A DNA stretch of 64,000 bases from Thermaurantimonas sp046299575 (GCF_046299575.1 NZ_JBKBHX010000004.1:62001-126000); one strand, 5' to 3'; shown: positions 8,228-17,243, counted from the first letter of the stretch. The notes: generated from the sequence alone by a model not told the origin. Translations and numbers: made by a program.

Positions 8228-9499
8228 ATGAAAAAACGAACCCTACTGATAGGTGCAGCAATTCTTCTGATTGTTGTCTTAATAGTACTGAGAAAACAAG
8301 GAATAATCGGTGGCGCAGGAGAAATTTTGGAAGTAGAAACTGATGTAGTGTCGAGAGGTGACATCATTGAAACAGTTACCGCCTCAGGAAAGGTCCAACC
8401 TGTTACGATGGTGAAGATTAGCCCTGAAGTTCCGGGTGAAATCATTGAATTACTGGTAAAGGAGGGGCAAACAGTAAAAAAAGGCGACCTGCTCTTGCGC
8501 ATCAATCCCGATATTTATCAAGCAGCTGTAAATCGGGCTGAAGCCGCCCTTAACTCGGCCCGGGCAAATCTTTCAACAGCCAAGGCTACTCTGTTGGAGG
8601 CTGAGAGAGTTTATAAACGCAACCAACCCCTAAAAGCATCTGGCGCCATCTCGCCGGGGGAGTTTGACGCCATCGAGCGAGCCTTTAACGTTGCTAAATT
8701 TCAAGCTGAAGCTGCTGAATATCAACTGAAAAGTGCAGAAGCATCTTATAAAGAAGCACGCGACAACTTGCGCAGAACGACCATTTATGCCCCCATCGAT
8801 GGGTTGGTGAGTAAACTGAATGTAGAAATAGGTGAACGTGTAGTGGGTACTGCTCAAATGGCGGGTACAGAGGTGATGCGCATCGTAGATCTAAGCGAAA
8901 TGGAGGTAGTGACAGAAGTAAACGAAAACGACATAAATAAAATAAAAATCGGCGACTCCGTTTCCATCGAAGTAGATGCCGTATCAGATAAACCTTTTTA
9001 TGGCCATGTTACTCGAGTGGCATATTCATCCAACACAAATCTTTTGAATCAACAGCAAGTAAGCACCGACCAAATAACCAACTTCGAAGTGCGCATTCGC
9101 ATACACCCGGCCTCTTATGCGCATCTGGTCGAAAAAACAAAATATCCCTTTAAACCCGGCATGAGTGCGGCAGTAGAAATCTTCTGCCAAAAAGTAGAAA
9201 ACGCCTTGCGCGTACCGGTAAGGGCCGTAACTGTGCGATCTGACTCGGCAACAGCCCGTATTAAATCTGGTGAACAAAACAAAGACAATGCGTTTGAATG
9301 CGTCTTTGTGGTAGATGGAAACAAAGCCCAGATGAGAAAAGTGGAAATTGGCATTCAAGACGAAAACTATTTTGAAATTCGAAGGGGACTTTCTGAAAAC
9401 GAAGAAATTATCGTAGGACCTTACACCGTTGTAAATCAAAAACTCAAGCACAACTCTCCTATCAAGGTTAAGACTAAAAAAGACAAGATTGAGAAGTAA
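8228..9499 (+). CDS. HlyD/MacA-type periplasmic adaptor (membrane fusion protein)
   Basis: This 423-residue protein has an N-terminal membrane anchor (residues ~5-21, LLIGAAILLIVVLIVL). A biotinyl-lipoyl domain follows in two halves: PEVPGEIIELLVKEGQTVKKGDLLLRI and ATIYAPIDGLVSKLNVEIGE-like sequence around residue 190. Between them lies a coiled-coil hairpin (~95-180), and beta-barrel and membrane-proximal domains complete the MacA layout. It bridges an inner membrane pump to the TolC channel encoded 3 bp upstream. AAGGA lies directly before the ATG. Its stop codon overlaps the tsaB start (TAATG). Confidence 0.92.
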   Translation: MKKRTLLIGAAILLIVVLIVLRKQGIIGGAGEILEVETDVVSRGDIIETVTASGKVQPVTMVKISPEVPGEIIELLVKEGQTVKKGDLLLRINPDIYQAAVNRAEAALNSARANLSTAKATLLEAERVYKRNQPLKASGAISPGEFDAIERAFNVAKFQAEAAEYQLKSAEASYKEARDNLRRTTIYAPIDGLVSKLNVEIGERVVGTAQMAGTEVMRIVDLSEMEVVTEVNENDINKIKIGDSVSIEVDAVSDKPFYGHVTRVAYSSNTNLLNQQQVSTDQITNFEVRIRIHPASYAHLVEKTKYPFKPGMSAAVEIFCQKVENALRVPVRAVTVRSDSATARIKSGEQNKDNAFECVFVVDGNKAQMRKVEIGIQDENYFEIRRGLSENEEIIVGPYTVVNQKLKHNSPIKVKTKKDKIEK

Positions 9500-10164
9500 T
9501 GCAAGTTGCCTTTGATACATCTACACCCATGTGCAGCGTAGCTCTGCATGTAGGTGATCAGGTAGATAGTATTAACGAGATTCTGAAAGACAACAGTCAT
9601 TCAGAGGCAATTTTTAATTTCATTGAAAAGTTGCTTGATAGTAATAAGGCAAGTGTTAAGGATCTAAAAGCCATCGCAATAGGAATGGGACCAGGATCGT
9701 ACACAGGGCTTCGCGTGGCTGCCTCCGCAGCAAAGGGATTAGCTTATGCACTCGATATCCCAATCTATGGCGTGAGTAGTTTGAGATTGATATATGAAAC
9801 TTTTTTAAAAAGTTATAATTCTATTACCCCTGATGACCTTGTAATTTCATGCATTGATGCACGGAGGATGGAGGTGTATGCCTCAGCTTTTACTTGGCGA
9901 GGTGAAGCCGTATTTGAAAATAAAGCCGTAAAAGCTAATGCTGAAACCTGGAAGGAACTAGAAAAACAATTCAAGACAATATACATAGTAGGAATGGGTG
10001 TGGCAAAGTTGAAAGAGGTGCTTACCTTGAGGAATGTTGAAATAATAGAGGGTATTTATCCATTAGCAGGGCAGATATTTTCTCAGAATGTAAAGTCTTA
10101 CTTACAACTTCTCGATGTAGCCTATTTCGAACCAATTTATGTAAAGCAGTTTGGCGAGTTGTAA
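9499..10164 (+). CDS. tsaB: tRNA threonylcarbamoyladenosine biosynthesis protein TsaB
   Basis: This 221-residue protein starts with the ASKHA-fold motif FDTSTPMCSVAL and has the diagnostic NSHSEAIF, AIGMGPGSYTGLRVAASAAKG and CIDARRMEVYA. TsaB forms a heterodimer with TsaD and, with TsaE, transfers the threonylcarbamoyl group to A37 of ANN-decoding tRNAs. It lacks the metal-binding residues of TsaD, as expected for the non-catalytic partner. It overlaps the adaptor gene by one base and is probably cotranscribed with it, although the functions are unrelated. The length is normal for the family. Confidence 0.95.
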   Translation: MQVAFDTSTPMCSVALHVGDQVDSINEILKDNSHSEAIFNFIEKLLDSNKASVKDLKAIAIGMGPGSYTGLRVAASAAKGLAYALDIPIYGVSSLRLIYETFLKSYNSITPDDLVISCIDARRMEVYASAFTWRGEAVFENKAVKANAETWKELEKQFKTIYIVGMGVAKLKEVLTLRNVEIIEGIYPLAGQIFSQNVKSYLQLLDVAYFEPIYVKQFGEL

Positions 10165-10616
10165 AAATTGAGCGACTATTCGATGTATTATCCTTTCTAA
10201 AAAAAGCTAAAATGCCTTTGAGTGGATTGAATGGAGATAAGAAGCTGAACGATTTTTTTTAAAAATTGGAAAAAATTTTTAGGACTTTCAGGCATCTAAG
10301 TTTTCATCAAATCAAGATTTGCTATTCCTAGCTATGTAAATGTGAATCTAAAAAACCTTTGACTCTTTAATACAAGTCAATCCTGTAGAGCTGAATGTAA
10401 GCTTATGACGTAAGCTAAAAATCACCTATCACCCCTAAGTTGCTTTGGCAAAAAAACCGAGAAAACCCGTGTCAAAGTGTGTGTTTTATGAGCTGTAAAA
10501 AGTGGCTGAAAGACATTAACGACCAGGGCATATATATGAAGACAGCCTCAGACGAGATCAGCTTACGCCACCTCGTATGGGCTAGCCTAACAGTTAAAAA
10601 ATATAAACAAAACTTA
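10165..10616. other. Intergenic region of 452 bp, no recognisable gene
   Basis: The gap lies between convergent tsaB and the SPFH gene. I see only a small inverted repeat, AGCTTA-TGACG-TAAGCT at 10400-10416. A 65-codon open frame at 10440-10637 lacks family resemblance and runs into the SPFH gene antisense, so I do not call it. No T-tract terminator is obvious. Confidence 0.5.
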
Positions 10617-11591
10617 TTACTTCGCTTTATTGAGTAGGTCTTTGATACCGCCAAGGGAGCTGAGAACACCGGTGGCCTCGAAGGGTAAATAGACGGTTTT
10701 TGTACGGTCTCCACTGACCATGTCTTTAAGGGTTTCGATGTATTTAATCGCCACCAGGTAGTTGACCGGGTCGCTCTTTGTGCCGGCTATGGCATCAGAA
10801 ACGAGTCGAATGGCTTCAGCTTCGGCTTTGGCAAGCTGAATTTTAGCTTCGGCTTGACCCTGAGCTTGGAGGATGGCTGCTTGTTTTTCACCTTCAGCAC
10901 GATTTATTTCAGCCATTTTAGCCCCTTCGGCTTCGAGGATTTGAGCAGTTTTCAGACCTTCAGCCTCGAGGATACGCGCACGACGATCGCGCTCGGCGCG
11001 CATTTGCTTCTCCATAGCATCGCGAATGTCTTTAGGTGGATTAATATCTTGAAGTTCAACGCGATTGATTTTAACACCCCACTTATTTGTAGCGTCATCG
11101 AGTATTCCGCGAAGTTTTGAGTTGATGGTATCGCGCGATGAAAGGGTTTCATCCAGGTCCATTTCGCCGATTACGTTGCGCAGGGTGGTTTGAGTGAGCT
11201 TTTCGATGGCCTGAGGCAGGTTCTCGATTTCATAGAGGGCTTTTTCGGGCTCTACAATTTGAAAGTAGAGCAAGGCATTGATTTCGGTAACGACGTTGTC
11301 GCGGGTTATGACATTTTGTTTCGGAAAGTCAAATACGGCTTCTCTGAGGTCGATCCGTATGTTCTGTCTGTACACAGAGATGGTCTCACCTCGGGGACCT
11401 GCTACGCTGTACCTCCAGTTGATGGGCCTTGGCTGGTCGATGAAGGGTACAATTATGTTAACTCCGGAGTTGAGTGTCTTATGGTATTTACCTAGACGTT
11501 CGATGACCATTGTTTCGCTCTGGCGCACGATGATGATGCCTTTTACGGCAAAAAGAATGACGAGTATAGCAAGAAAAATAAATACGTACAT
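10617..11591 (-). CDS. SPFH/band 7 domain protein (stomatin/paraslipin type)
   Basis: This 324-residue protein has one N-terminal membrane segment (YVFIFLAILVILFAVKGIII). The band 7 domain follows (QSETMVIERLGKYHKTL, QNVITRDNVVTEINALLYF, LTQTTLRNVIGEMDLDETL), then a long alanine/glutamate coiled coil (~residues 185-275) with repeats of the ILEAEGLKTAQ type. This layout matches bacterial stomatin/paraslipin proteins such as QmcA, which oligomerise on membranes and work in membrane quality control. No NfeD partner or FtsH gene lies next to it. It is transcribed divergently from the GT4 gene. Confidence 0.93.
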   Translation of the reverse strand: MYVFIFLAILVILFAVKGIIIVRQSETMVIERLGKYHKTLNSGVNIIVPFIDQPRPINWRYSVAGPRGETISVYRQNIRIDLREAVFDFPKQNVITRDNVVTEINALLYFQIVEPEKALYEIENLPQAIEKLTQTTLRNVIGEMDLDETLSSRDTINSKLRGILDDATNKWGVKINRVELQDINPPKDIRDAMEKQMRAERDRRARILEAEGLKTAQILEAEGAKMAEINRAEGEKQAAILQAQGQAEAKIQLAKAEAEAIRLVSDAIAGTKSDPVNYLVAIKYIETLKDMVSGDRTKTVYLPFEATGVLSSLGGIKDLLNKAK

Positions 11592-11632
11592 GTCAAGGCA
11601 GTTTTGAGTGCAAGGTAATTACCAGTTTCTGA

Positions 11633-12757
11633 ATGTGCTATCCATCGGCATATATTTTTGTAAAAAAATCAAGGTATTTGAAAGTACTCATTCTTATTCG
11701 CAGAGGCTATCGGGAGTATATCGGGGGCGACACTATTCAGGTGATAACTACAGCTGAATATTTAAGAAAATACGGAATAAGCGTCGAAATTGTAGAGTCG
11801 GGCGAGGCTCTAAGTGGCAGGCGATACGATATTTTACACTTTTTCAATTTAGGAAGACCTTATGACTTATATCCCTATTTGAATAGCATTCGATCTCCTC
11901 TGATCATCTCATCGTTGTTTGTTGATTACCGAGAATACGACGTGCGGGGTAGATTTTGGCCTATGCGCGATATAATGGCTTTTGTAGGTCGTGACAATGC
12001 CGAGTATCTGAAGGCTTCAACCAAAATGCTGCTCGGTCAATTGCCTTACAGCGCAAAGCAATATCTGATAGATGGACACAAAAAGGCTATTTGCAAAGTT
12101 CTTCAAAACGCCGATTGCCTGATTACGGCTACCGGTAGCGAACTTGAACGAATTTACAACTACTGCAATCTGCTCCCCGCTTTTACAGACGTCGTTCCCT
12201 TGGGAATCGACCCGATTTTTTTTACAAAAGATAATCCATGGCACAGGAGGAAAGGAATATTATCAGTCGGCCGCTTAGAAGGACTTAAAAACCAAGCCAA
12301 CCTTATAAAAGCGGCTGATAATCTCGATGCACCCCTCACACTCGTGGGTAAGCCAGGTAAAAACTCCTTTTTATACAACTGGTATTTGCTCTGGCTGGCC
12401 GGCGATCGTGTTACTTTCGCAGGCTATGTGCGCCCCGAAAAGTTGCTCGATCTGTATCTGGAGCATCGCGTGCACGCACAGCCTTCGTGGTTTGAAACGA
12501 CCGGATTGGCCTCGCTCGAAGCGGCTGCAGCCGGCTGTCGAATAGTGGTGACCAACAGAGGTGACACTGCCGAAGTTTTTGGCGTTTATGCCCTCTATTG
12601 CGATCCTGTAAATCTAAAGGACATTACAGAAAATCTCATGCTTGCGCTCGAAACCCCACCTGCACCGGAGCAGAGAGATTATTTTTATGAAAACTACTCT
12701 TGGGAAAAATCCACCAAAAAACTCATCGAGGTTTATCGACGTGTATTAGATAAGTAG
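11633..12757 (+). CDS. Glycosyltransferase family 4
   Basis: A 374-residue GT-B enzyme. Its N-terminal domain starts with KVLILIRRGYREYIGGDT, including the acceptor-side glycine loop. The C-terminal domain has ILSVGRLEGLKNQANLIKA, GKPGKNSFLYNWY, VTFAGYVRPEKLLDLY and the donor-binding FETTGLASLEAAAAGCRIV. The annotated ATG gives a 15-residue leader before the conserved core; a TTG at 11678 would start exactly at the core and is an alternative. It is monocistronic by position, between the divergent SPFH gene and a small membrane-protein gene. The sugar and acceptor are unknown. Confidence 0.85.
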   Translation: MCYPSAYIFVKKSRYLKVLILIRRGYREYIGGDTIQVITTAEYLRKYGISVEIVESGEALSGRRYDILHFFNLGRPYDLYPYLNSIRSPLIISSLFVDYREYDVRGRFWPMRDIMAFVGRDNAEYLKASTKMLLGQLPYSAKQYLIDGHKKAICKVLQNADCLITATGSELERIYNYCNLLPAFTDVVPLGIDPIFFTKDNPWHRRKGILSVGRLEGLKNQANLIKAADNLDAPLTLVGKPGKNSFLYNWYLLWLAGDRVTFAGYVRPEKLLDLYLEHRVHAQPSWFETTGLASLEAAAAGCRIVVTNRGDTAEVFGVYALYCDPVNLKDITENLMLALETPPAPEQRDYFYENYSWEKSTKKLIEVYRRVLDK

Positions 12758-12910
12758 AAGCTACATGCCTTTTCAACGATATCTCTTATTTCGAATAACT
12801 TAAGCTATTTTTAAGGGAATTGGCCTTGAGATATAAAATTCCTCTTTTTAAATTCATTTACCCCAAAAACATTTCTCAAAGAGCATCGTTTACGTTAAAA
12901 AACTTTTAAT

Positions 12911-13162
12911 ATGAAAATCATTTCCATCGTAGCATTCATTCACCTGTTTACTGGCATTCTTAGCCCATTTCTCTACCTAAATGGCTACTATGCACTTGGG
13001 TTATTTTTATTTTCTGTATCGCCGGCAGTGTTGCTCTTACTGGTGTACGTCATTTTGAAAGACAAAACGTTTGTGGCTCCTGAGTCGTACAACAACCAAT
13101 GGTACCAAGACAATACACCCCTCAAATTTTCTCACATAAGCGAGTGGGAAACAGATAAATAA
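12911..13162 (+). CDS. Small two-helix membrane protein, function unknown
   Basis: This 83-residue protein has two hydrophobic segments, about residues 4-24 and 28-49 (LGLFLFSVSPAVLLLLVYVIL). A polar C-terminal tail of ~33 residues follows (APESYNNQWYQDNTPLKF), which by the positive-inside rule could face either side. I do not recognise the family. A 153-bp spacer separates it from the GT4 gene, and it converges on rpmF with a strong hairpin in between. Coding status rests on the ATG, hydrophobic periodicity and normal codon use. Confidence 0.6.
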   Translation: MKIISIVAFIHLFTGILSPFLYLNGYYALGLFLFSVSPAVLLLLVYVILKDKTFVAPESYNNQWYQDNTPLKFSHISEWETDK

Positions 13163-13178
13163 ACTTTCAAACAGCAAA

Positions 13179-13198
13179 AGCCGACCCGCGGGCCGGCT
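13179..13198 (-). terminator. Intrinsic terminator downstream of rpmF
   Basis: AGCCGACCCGCGGGCCGGCT forms a 10-bp GC-rich stem with one A-C mismatch. On the minus strand it is followed by TTTTGCTGTTTG, so it suits the DUF177-rpmF transcript. It may also stop the convergent small-membrane-protein transcript. Confidence 0.7.
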
Positions 13199-13225
13199 CC
13201 AAAAAAGAAATTTCCAAAAATTCTT

Positions 13226-13417
13226 TTATGCTGTAGCCTGCTTATCCAGAACTACCTTGCCTTTGTAGTACAGCTTATCTTCGTGCCAGTAGGCTCTGTG
13301 CCACAAGTGTGCCTCGCCAGTTACATTGCAAATAGCAATAGTTGGCACCTCAGCTTTATAATGCGTTCTGCGCTTATCTCTGCGGGTTTTCGATTGTCTG
13401 CGTTTAGGGTGTGCCAT
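13226..13417 (-). CDS. rpmF: 50S ribosomal protein L32
   Basis: This 63-residue protein has the diagnostic L32 start MAHPKRRQSKTRRDKRR followed by HYKAEVPTIAICNVTGE. It is a small basic protein of the large ribosomal subunit. The cysteine-pair zinc motif found in some L32 proteins is absent (a single Cys in AICNVTG), so this is a zinc-independent form. It lies 11 bp after the DUF177 gene, the standard arrangement. The plsX-fabH genes that often follow rpmF are missing: the operon ends at a hairpin and is followed by a convergent gene. Confidence 0.97.
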   Translation of the reverse strand: MAHPKRRQSKTRRDKRRTHYKAEVPTIAICNVTGEAHLWHRAYWHEDKLYYKGKVVLDKQATA

Positions 13418-13428
13418 GGTTATATGTA

Positions 13429-13995
13429 TTAATTGAGTTTATTTTTCAGGTCTTTTAATTTTTCCCAACGAGGATCAGATGAAAATTCATCTATTGGCTC
13501 AATGCCCGATGCAATTTTGTCTACCTTGATTTCCGCTAATTTTCGAGTTACATCATTTTCAAATGTACCATCAGCGACACCTGGGTGAATCCGCTGAAGA
13601 GGTACAGCAAGTACAGCTGTTTCGTAAATGAACTGCGATAAATTGATCGTGTGTTCTTCGTGGGGAAGGGTCATTACTCCATCTTCTTCATCGATGTAAA
13701 CTGGACCAAATTTTACGACCAATTTCCAGTCGCCTGATATGTCGAGATCAAACGGTTCGGTGCTGATATCGCAATCAACTTCTACTTTGCCACCTACCTG
13801 AAAACCAAACACAAGCATGTTTGGTTTCTTTTCCATTACCACCTTACAGGTTAGGCGGGCATTTCTGAAGTCTTGAGTGGCATAGTGTTCAAAGTAGGCA
13901 TCGTCAAGGGTATATTCAAAATGATGAACGCCTATCTTCATGCCAATAAATGGCACATCAAACTCTTTTAACCAGCGTTCATCTTTTTTTGACAT
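13429..13995 (-). CDS. DUF177 (YceD) family protein
   Basis: This 188-residue protein shows the YceD/DUF177 pattern: an FEYTLDDAYF region, a central VGGKVEVDCDISTEPFDLDI (the family's C-x-C-x-R-C region reduced to a single Cys), and the end EEDGVMTLPHEEHTINLSQ with EFSSDPRWEKL near the C-terminus. The family is almost always encoded upstream of rpmF and is linked to 23S rRNA accumulation in other bacteria. Its position 11 bp before rpmF supports the call. The gene is preceded by a good -7 promoter box. Confidence 0.88.
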   Translation of the reverse strand: MSKKDERWLKEFDVPFIGMKIGVHHFEYTLDDAYFEHYATQDFRNARLTCKVVMEKKPNMLVFGFQVGGKVEVDCDISTEPFDLDISGDWKLVVKFGPVYIDEEDGVMTLPHEEHTINLSQFIYETAVLAVPLQRIHPGVADGTFENDVTRKLAEIKVDKIASGIEPIDEFSSDPRWEKLKDLKNKLN

Positions 13996-14055
13996 CTTTC
14001 AAGTAGTTAAAAATGAGCCTTCTTTTTTGTTGTTGCCTCGGTTTTTAAAGGGCTG

Positions 14056-14063
14056 CAAAAGTA
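14056..14063 (-). promoter_or_regulatory. -7 promoter box for the DUF177-rpmF operon
   Basis: On the minus strand this reads TACTTTTGCAGCC. TACTTTTG fits TAnnTTTG, and the GCAGCC that follows resembles the start region of Bacteroidota ribosomal-protein promoters. It lies ~60 bp upstream of the start codon. No -33 element is evident at normal spacing. Confidence 0.5.
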
Positions 14064-14138
14064 GTAAATGATGCGCTAATTTATGTGGTCACAAGAGTTG
14101 GATTGTAAATTTAACACTTTAATGCTCAGAGCATCACT

Positions 14139-14693
14139 TTAATCAAATTTTTTGACATAAAAGTGGCAGTATGGAGTAGTGCCTTTAGTGTCGTAGTAAT
14201 TCTGATGGTAATCCTCGGCGGGGTAGAATTCGCCTGCCGGAGTTACCTCAGTTACTACCTTATGCCCTTTGCTGCGAAGGATTTCAATGAGTTTTTCGGT
14301 TATTTTCTTTTGTTCCTCGTTTAAATAAAAGACCGCACTTCGGTACTGGTGGCCAATGTCAGGTCCTTGTCTGTTTAATTGACCTGGATCATGCGTTTCA
14401 AAAAACACTTTACAAATGGTTTCAAAATTCACTTTCAATGGATCATATATGACCTCTACAGCCTCAGCATGACCAGTAGTGCCGGTACATACTTGCTTGT
14501 AAGTGGGGTTGGGCACATGTCCGCCGGTGTATCCACAGCGAGTACTGACCACGCCTGGTATGCGCTTCAAATGGTATTCGGTGCCCCAAAAGCAGCCTGA
14601 GGCCAATATGGCTCGTTCGTATTTTTTGTCGTTCATCTTCTGAGCATTTAGAGTAAGGACTGAAAGGGTGAGCAAAGAAAACAGCTTTTTCAT
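14139..14693 (-). CDS. msrA: Peptide-methionine (S)-S-oxide reductase, exported
   Basis: A 184-residue MsrA with the catalytic GCFWGTEY (Cys34 by this start). It also has TRCGYTGG, GHAEAVEVIYDP, FFETHDPGQLNRQGPDIGHQYRS and EDYHQNYYDTK. It reduces methionine-S-sulfoxide in oxidised proteins. The first ~18 residues (KKLFSLLTLSVLTLNAQ) form a signal peptide, so the enzyme probably works in the periplasm, unlike cytoplasmic E. coli MsrA. No fused MsrB domain is present. It is monocistronic between DUF177 and the divergent photolyase gene. Confidence 0.95.
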   Translation of the reverse strand: MKKLFSLLTLSVLTLNAQKMNDKKYERAILASGCFWGTEYHLKRIPGVVSTRCGYTGGHVPNPTYKQVCTGTTGHAEAVEVIYDPLKVNFETICKVFFETHDPGQLNRQGPDIGHQYRSAVFYLNEEQKKITEKLIEILRSKGHKVVTEVTPAGEFYPAEDYHQNYYDTKGTTPYCHFYVKKFD

Positions 14694-14764
14694 CTACATT
14701 TGTTTATACATTTATTAAACCACCTCTCGGGCTGCTTGTTTTCATGTAGCATCTTAATAGACCA

Positions 14765-16270
14765 TTGAGCAATCTAATTTCCGTTGTTTGGTACAAACGA
14801 GATTTAAGAATTCACGACCATTGCCCACTGCGAGAGGCATTACAGGCCGGTTATCCCGTTTTAGCTCTTTGGATTGCAGAAGCATCTTTGGTCGAACATC
14901 CTGATTATAGCGTAAGGCACTTCGCCTTTCAACTGCAATCGGCACTTGAGGTTAAGAAGAAACTTGCAGAAAAAGGCATCACCCTATGGATTGCTCATGG
15001 ATACGCTTTGGAGATTTTCAAGTTTATCCAATCTCACTATGGAATACACACAGTGTATTCACATCAAGAAACTGGGGTGCGCACCACATACGAAAGAGAT
15101 CTTCAGCTTGCGGATTACTTCTGTTCCGTTGGCATCCGTTGGAAAGAATATAGGCAATTTGGCGTAATCCGAGGCCTGCGGCACAGGAAGAATTGGGATA
15201 CAAAGTGGAAAGAATTTATGCGTGCCGGGTGTTGCACACCTGATTTTTCGACATATTCTTTTCCAGCGATTGATGCACAGCATCCATTTGAAATACCGAC
15301 AACTCTGCGCAAAAAATGGCTTAATGAATCTAAAAACTATCAACCAGCGGGGGAAGACGCTGGTATTTTGACATTAAAAACTTTTTTAGATAGTAGATAT
15401 TACTCGTATAGCCGTCATATTTCTAAACCAGAGGAGAGCCGCAACAGCTGTAGCCGCCTTTCTCCCCATTTAGCTTGGGGTACAGTCAGTTTGCGACGCG
15501 TGTATCAAGAGGCAATGGAAGTGTACAAGCAACCGCAATCAGCCAAATTTCCGCTTCGAGCATTTATAAGCAGGCTTCATTGGCATTGTCACTTCATTCA
15601 AAAATTTGAATCGGAAGACCGAATAGAATTTGAACACGTAAACCGCGGATACCAAGCGATGCCCTACGAGTTCAATCCGACTTTGGTAAAAGCCTGGGAA
15701 GAGGGACTCACGGGGTTTCCGCTGGTAGATGCCTGTATGCGCTGTGTGCACTCTACAGGATATCTGAACTTTCGAATGCGCGCTATGCTAGTCTCTTTTC
15801 TTACGCATTACCTGTTTCACGACTGGCGAACGGGAGTACATCACCTGGCGCAACAGTTTCTCGACTTTGAACCGGGCATTCACTATCCGCAGTTTCAGAT
15901 GCAGGCCGGAGTAACAGGCATCAATACCATTCGCATATACAATCCGGTAAAACAGTCTTTGGAACACGATCCTCATGCTCATTTCATCAAAAAATGGGTG
16001 CCCGAGTTAGCTCAGCTGCCGGCCCCTCTTGCTCATGAACCTTGGAAAACTGCCCCGATGGATGAACTCATGTACAACTTTCGCTACGGAATAGATTACC
16101 CCAAACCGATAGTTGATCTATCGACCGGCTATAAGCGAGCTCAGAAGCTGCTTTACGAAGCTCAGAAATGGCCGCAAGTGATGGAAGAAAATCAAAGAAT
16201 TTTAGCAAGACACACTACCCAATCGCGCAACATCGATAGACGAACAGATGAAATTTTAGGAGAAGATTGA
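14765..16270 (+). CDS. Cryptochrome/photolyase family protein (TTG start)
   Basis: This 501-residue flavoprotein has an N-terminal alpha/beta photolyase domain (VVWYKRDLRIHDHCPL) and a C-terminal FAD-binding helical domain. The latter is marked by SYSRHISKPEESRNSCSRLS, HLAWGTVSLRRVY, GFPLVDACMRCVHSTGYLNF and AGVTGINTIRIYNPVKQS. The family repairs UV-induced pyrimidine dimers or senses blue light. Where classic photolyases read GWMHNRxRM, this protein reads GYLNFRMRAM, so it belongs to a divergent subgroup. A TAG at 14747 and the lack of any ATG before the conserved core force a TTG start at 14765. It is divergent from msrA. Confidence 0.87.
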   Translation: MSNLISVVWYKRDLRIHDHCPLREALQAGYPVLALWIAEASLVEHPDYSVRHFAFQLQSALEVKKKLAEKGITLWIAHGYALEIFKFIQSHYGIHTVYSHQETGVRTTYERDLQLADYFCSVGIRWKEYRQFGVIRGLRHRKNWDTKWKEFMRAGCCTPDFSTYSFPAIDAQHPFEIPTTLRKKWLNESKNYQPAGEDAGILTLKTFLDSRYYSYSRHISKPEESRNSCSRLSPHLAWGTVSLRRVYQEAMEVYKQPQSAKFPLRAFISRLHWHCHFIQKFESEDRIEFEHVNRGYQAMPYEFNPTLVKAWEEGLTGFPLVDACMRCVHSTGYLNFRMRAMLVSFLTHYLFHDWRTGVHHLAQQFLDFEPGIHYPQFQMQAGVTGINTIRIYNPVKQSLEHDPHAHFIKKWVPELAQLPAPLAHEPWKTAPMDELMYNFRYGIDYPKPIVDLSTGYKRAQKLLYEAQKWPQVMEENQRILARHTTQSRNIDRRTDEILGED

Positions 16271-16315
16271 CTTTTTTATAATATTAACATTTTATTTGCA
16301 AGAAAAATACCTGAT

Positions 16316-17188
16316 ATGCAAACTAATATTCTCACAGAAGTTTTTTTGCCTATTTCACTGGCCATCATAATGCTTGGAATGGGGCTGGGCCTTACGTGGG
16401 ACGATTTTGCGCGCATCGTAAAGTTTCCAAAATCCGTGGCTGCCGGTTTGGTCAATCAGTTGCTATTACTGCCAATAGTAGGGCTATTGATCGTTAGCAC
16501 CGTTCCGATCTCTAAGGAGTTAGCAGTAGGAATGATGGTACTTGCCGCATGCCCCGGTGGAGTTACTTCCAACCTAATTACCCACCTAAGCAGGGGGAAT
16601 ACCGCGCTGTCAATCACTCTGACGGCCATCACCAGTGTAATTACCATTTTCACGATTCCTTTTATCGTAAATTTCAGCCTTGACTTTTTTATGGGCAAAG
16701 AGGCAAACATCGAATTGCCAGTCGGTAAGACAATGGTACAGATCTTCGGAGTTGCGCTGGTACCTGTAGCCATTGGTATGTTTATACGCAAAAAGGCTCC
16801 TGCATTTGCTGAGAAGGCAGACAGACCTGTGCGCATTTTTTCAGCAGTCATTTTTGCCCTAATCATTTTAGCTGCGATTCTTAAGGAGAGACAAAACTTG
16901 CCGGAATACTTCCGAACTGCCGGATTGGCCGCATTGCTTCTGAACTTGGCAACCATGGCCCTTGGCTGGTTTGCCGGCTCAATTACTAGAATTCCCTTTG
17001 AAGACAAAATTTCTATCGTTATCGAATCGGGCATTCAAAACGGCACACTCGGAATTATGATTACTGCTACTTTACTTGAAAATCCGGCTATGACCGTGGC
17101 ACCTGCCCTTTATTCGCTCATCATGTTTATGACCGGAGGGTTGCTTATATTTGGATTTTCAAGGAAAGGACGACATGCTGAGGCCTAA
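16316..17188 (+). CDS. Bile acid:sodium symporter (SBF) family transporter
   Basis: A 290-residue membrane protein with about nine to ten hydrophobic helices. It carries SBF signatures: MLGMGLGLTWDDF near the N-terminus, CPGGVTSNLITHLSRGNTAL in the core crossing region, and ESGIQNGTLGIMI near the end. The family couples sodium to uptake of organic anions such as bile acids or pantothenate precursors; many bacterial members are uncharacterised. It starts 45 bp after the photolyase gene and is closed by a perfect-stem terminator, so the two may form one transcript. The substrate cannot be inferred. Confidence 0.9.
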   Translation: MQTNILTEVFLPISLAIIMLGMGLGLTWDDFARIVKFPKSVAAGLVNQLLLLPIVGLLIVSTVPISKELAVGMMVLAACPGGVTSNLITHLSRGNTALSITLTAITSVITIFTIPFIVNFSLDFFMGKEANIELPVGKTMVQIFGVALVPVAIGMFIRKKAPAFAEKADRPVRIFSAVIFALIILAAILKERQNLPEYFRTAGLAALLLNLATMALGWFAGSITRIPFEDKISIVIESGIQNGTLGIMITATLLENPAMTVAPALYSLIMFMTGGLLIFGFSRKGRHAEA

Positions 17189-17243
17189 TATCCATTTGGA
17201 TTATAAACCATTTTTACAAATACTATTGATTTTCTTTAAAAAT

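Noticed and set aside
10440..10637. 65-codon open frame in the tsaB-SPFH gap
   Set aside because: It has a non-ATG start, no recognisable family pattern, and its end runs antisense into the conserved SPFH gene.
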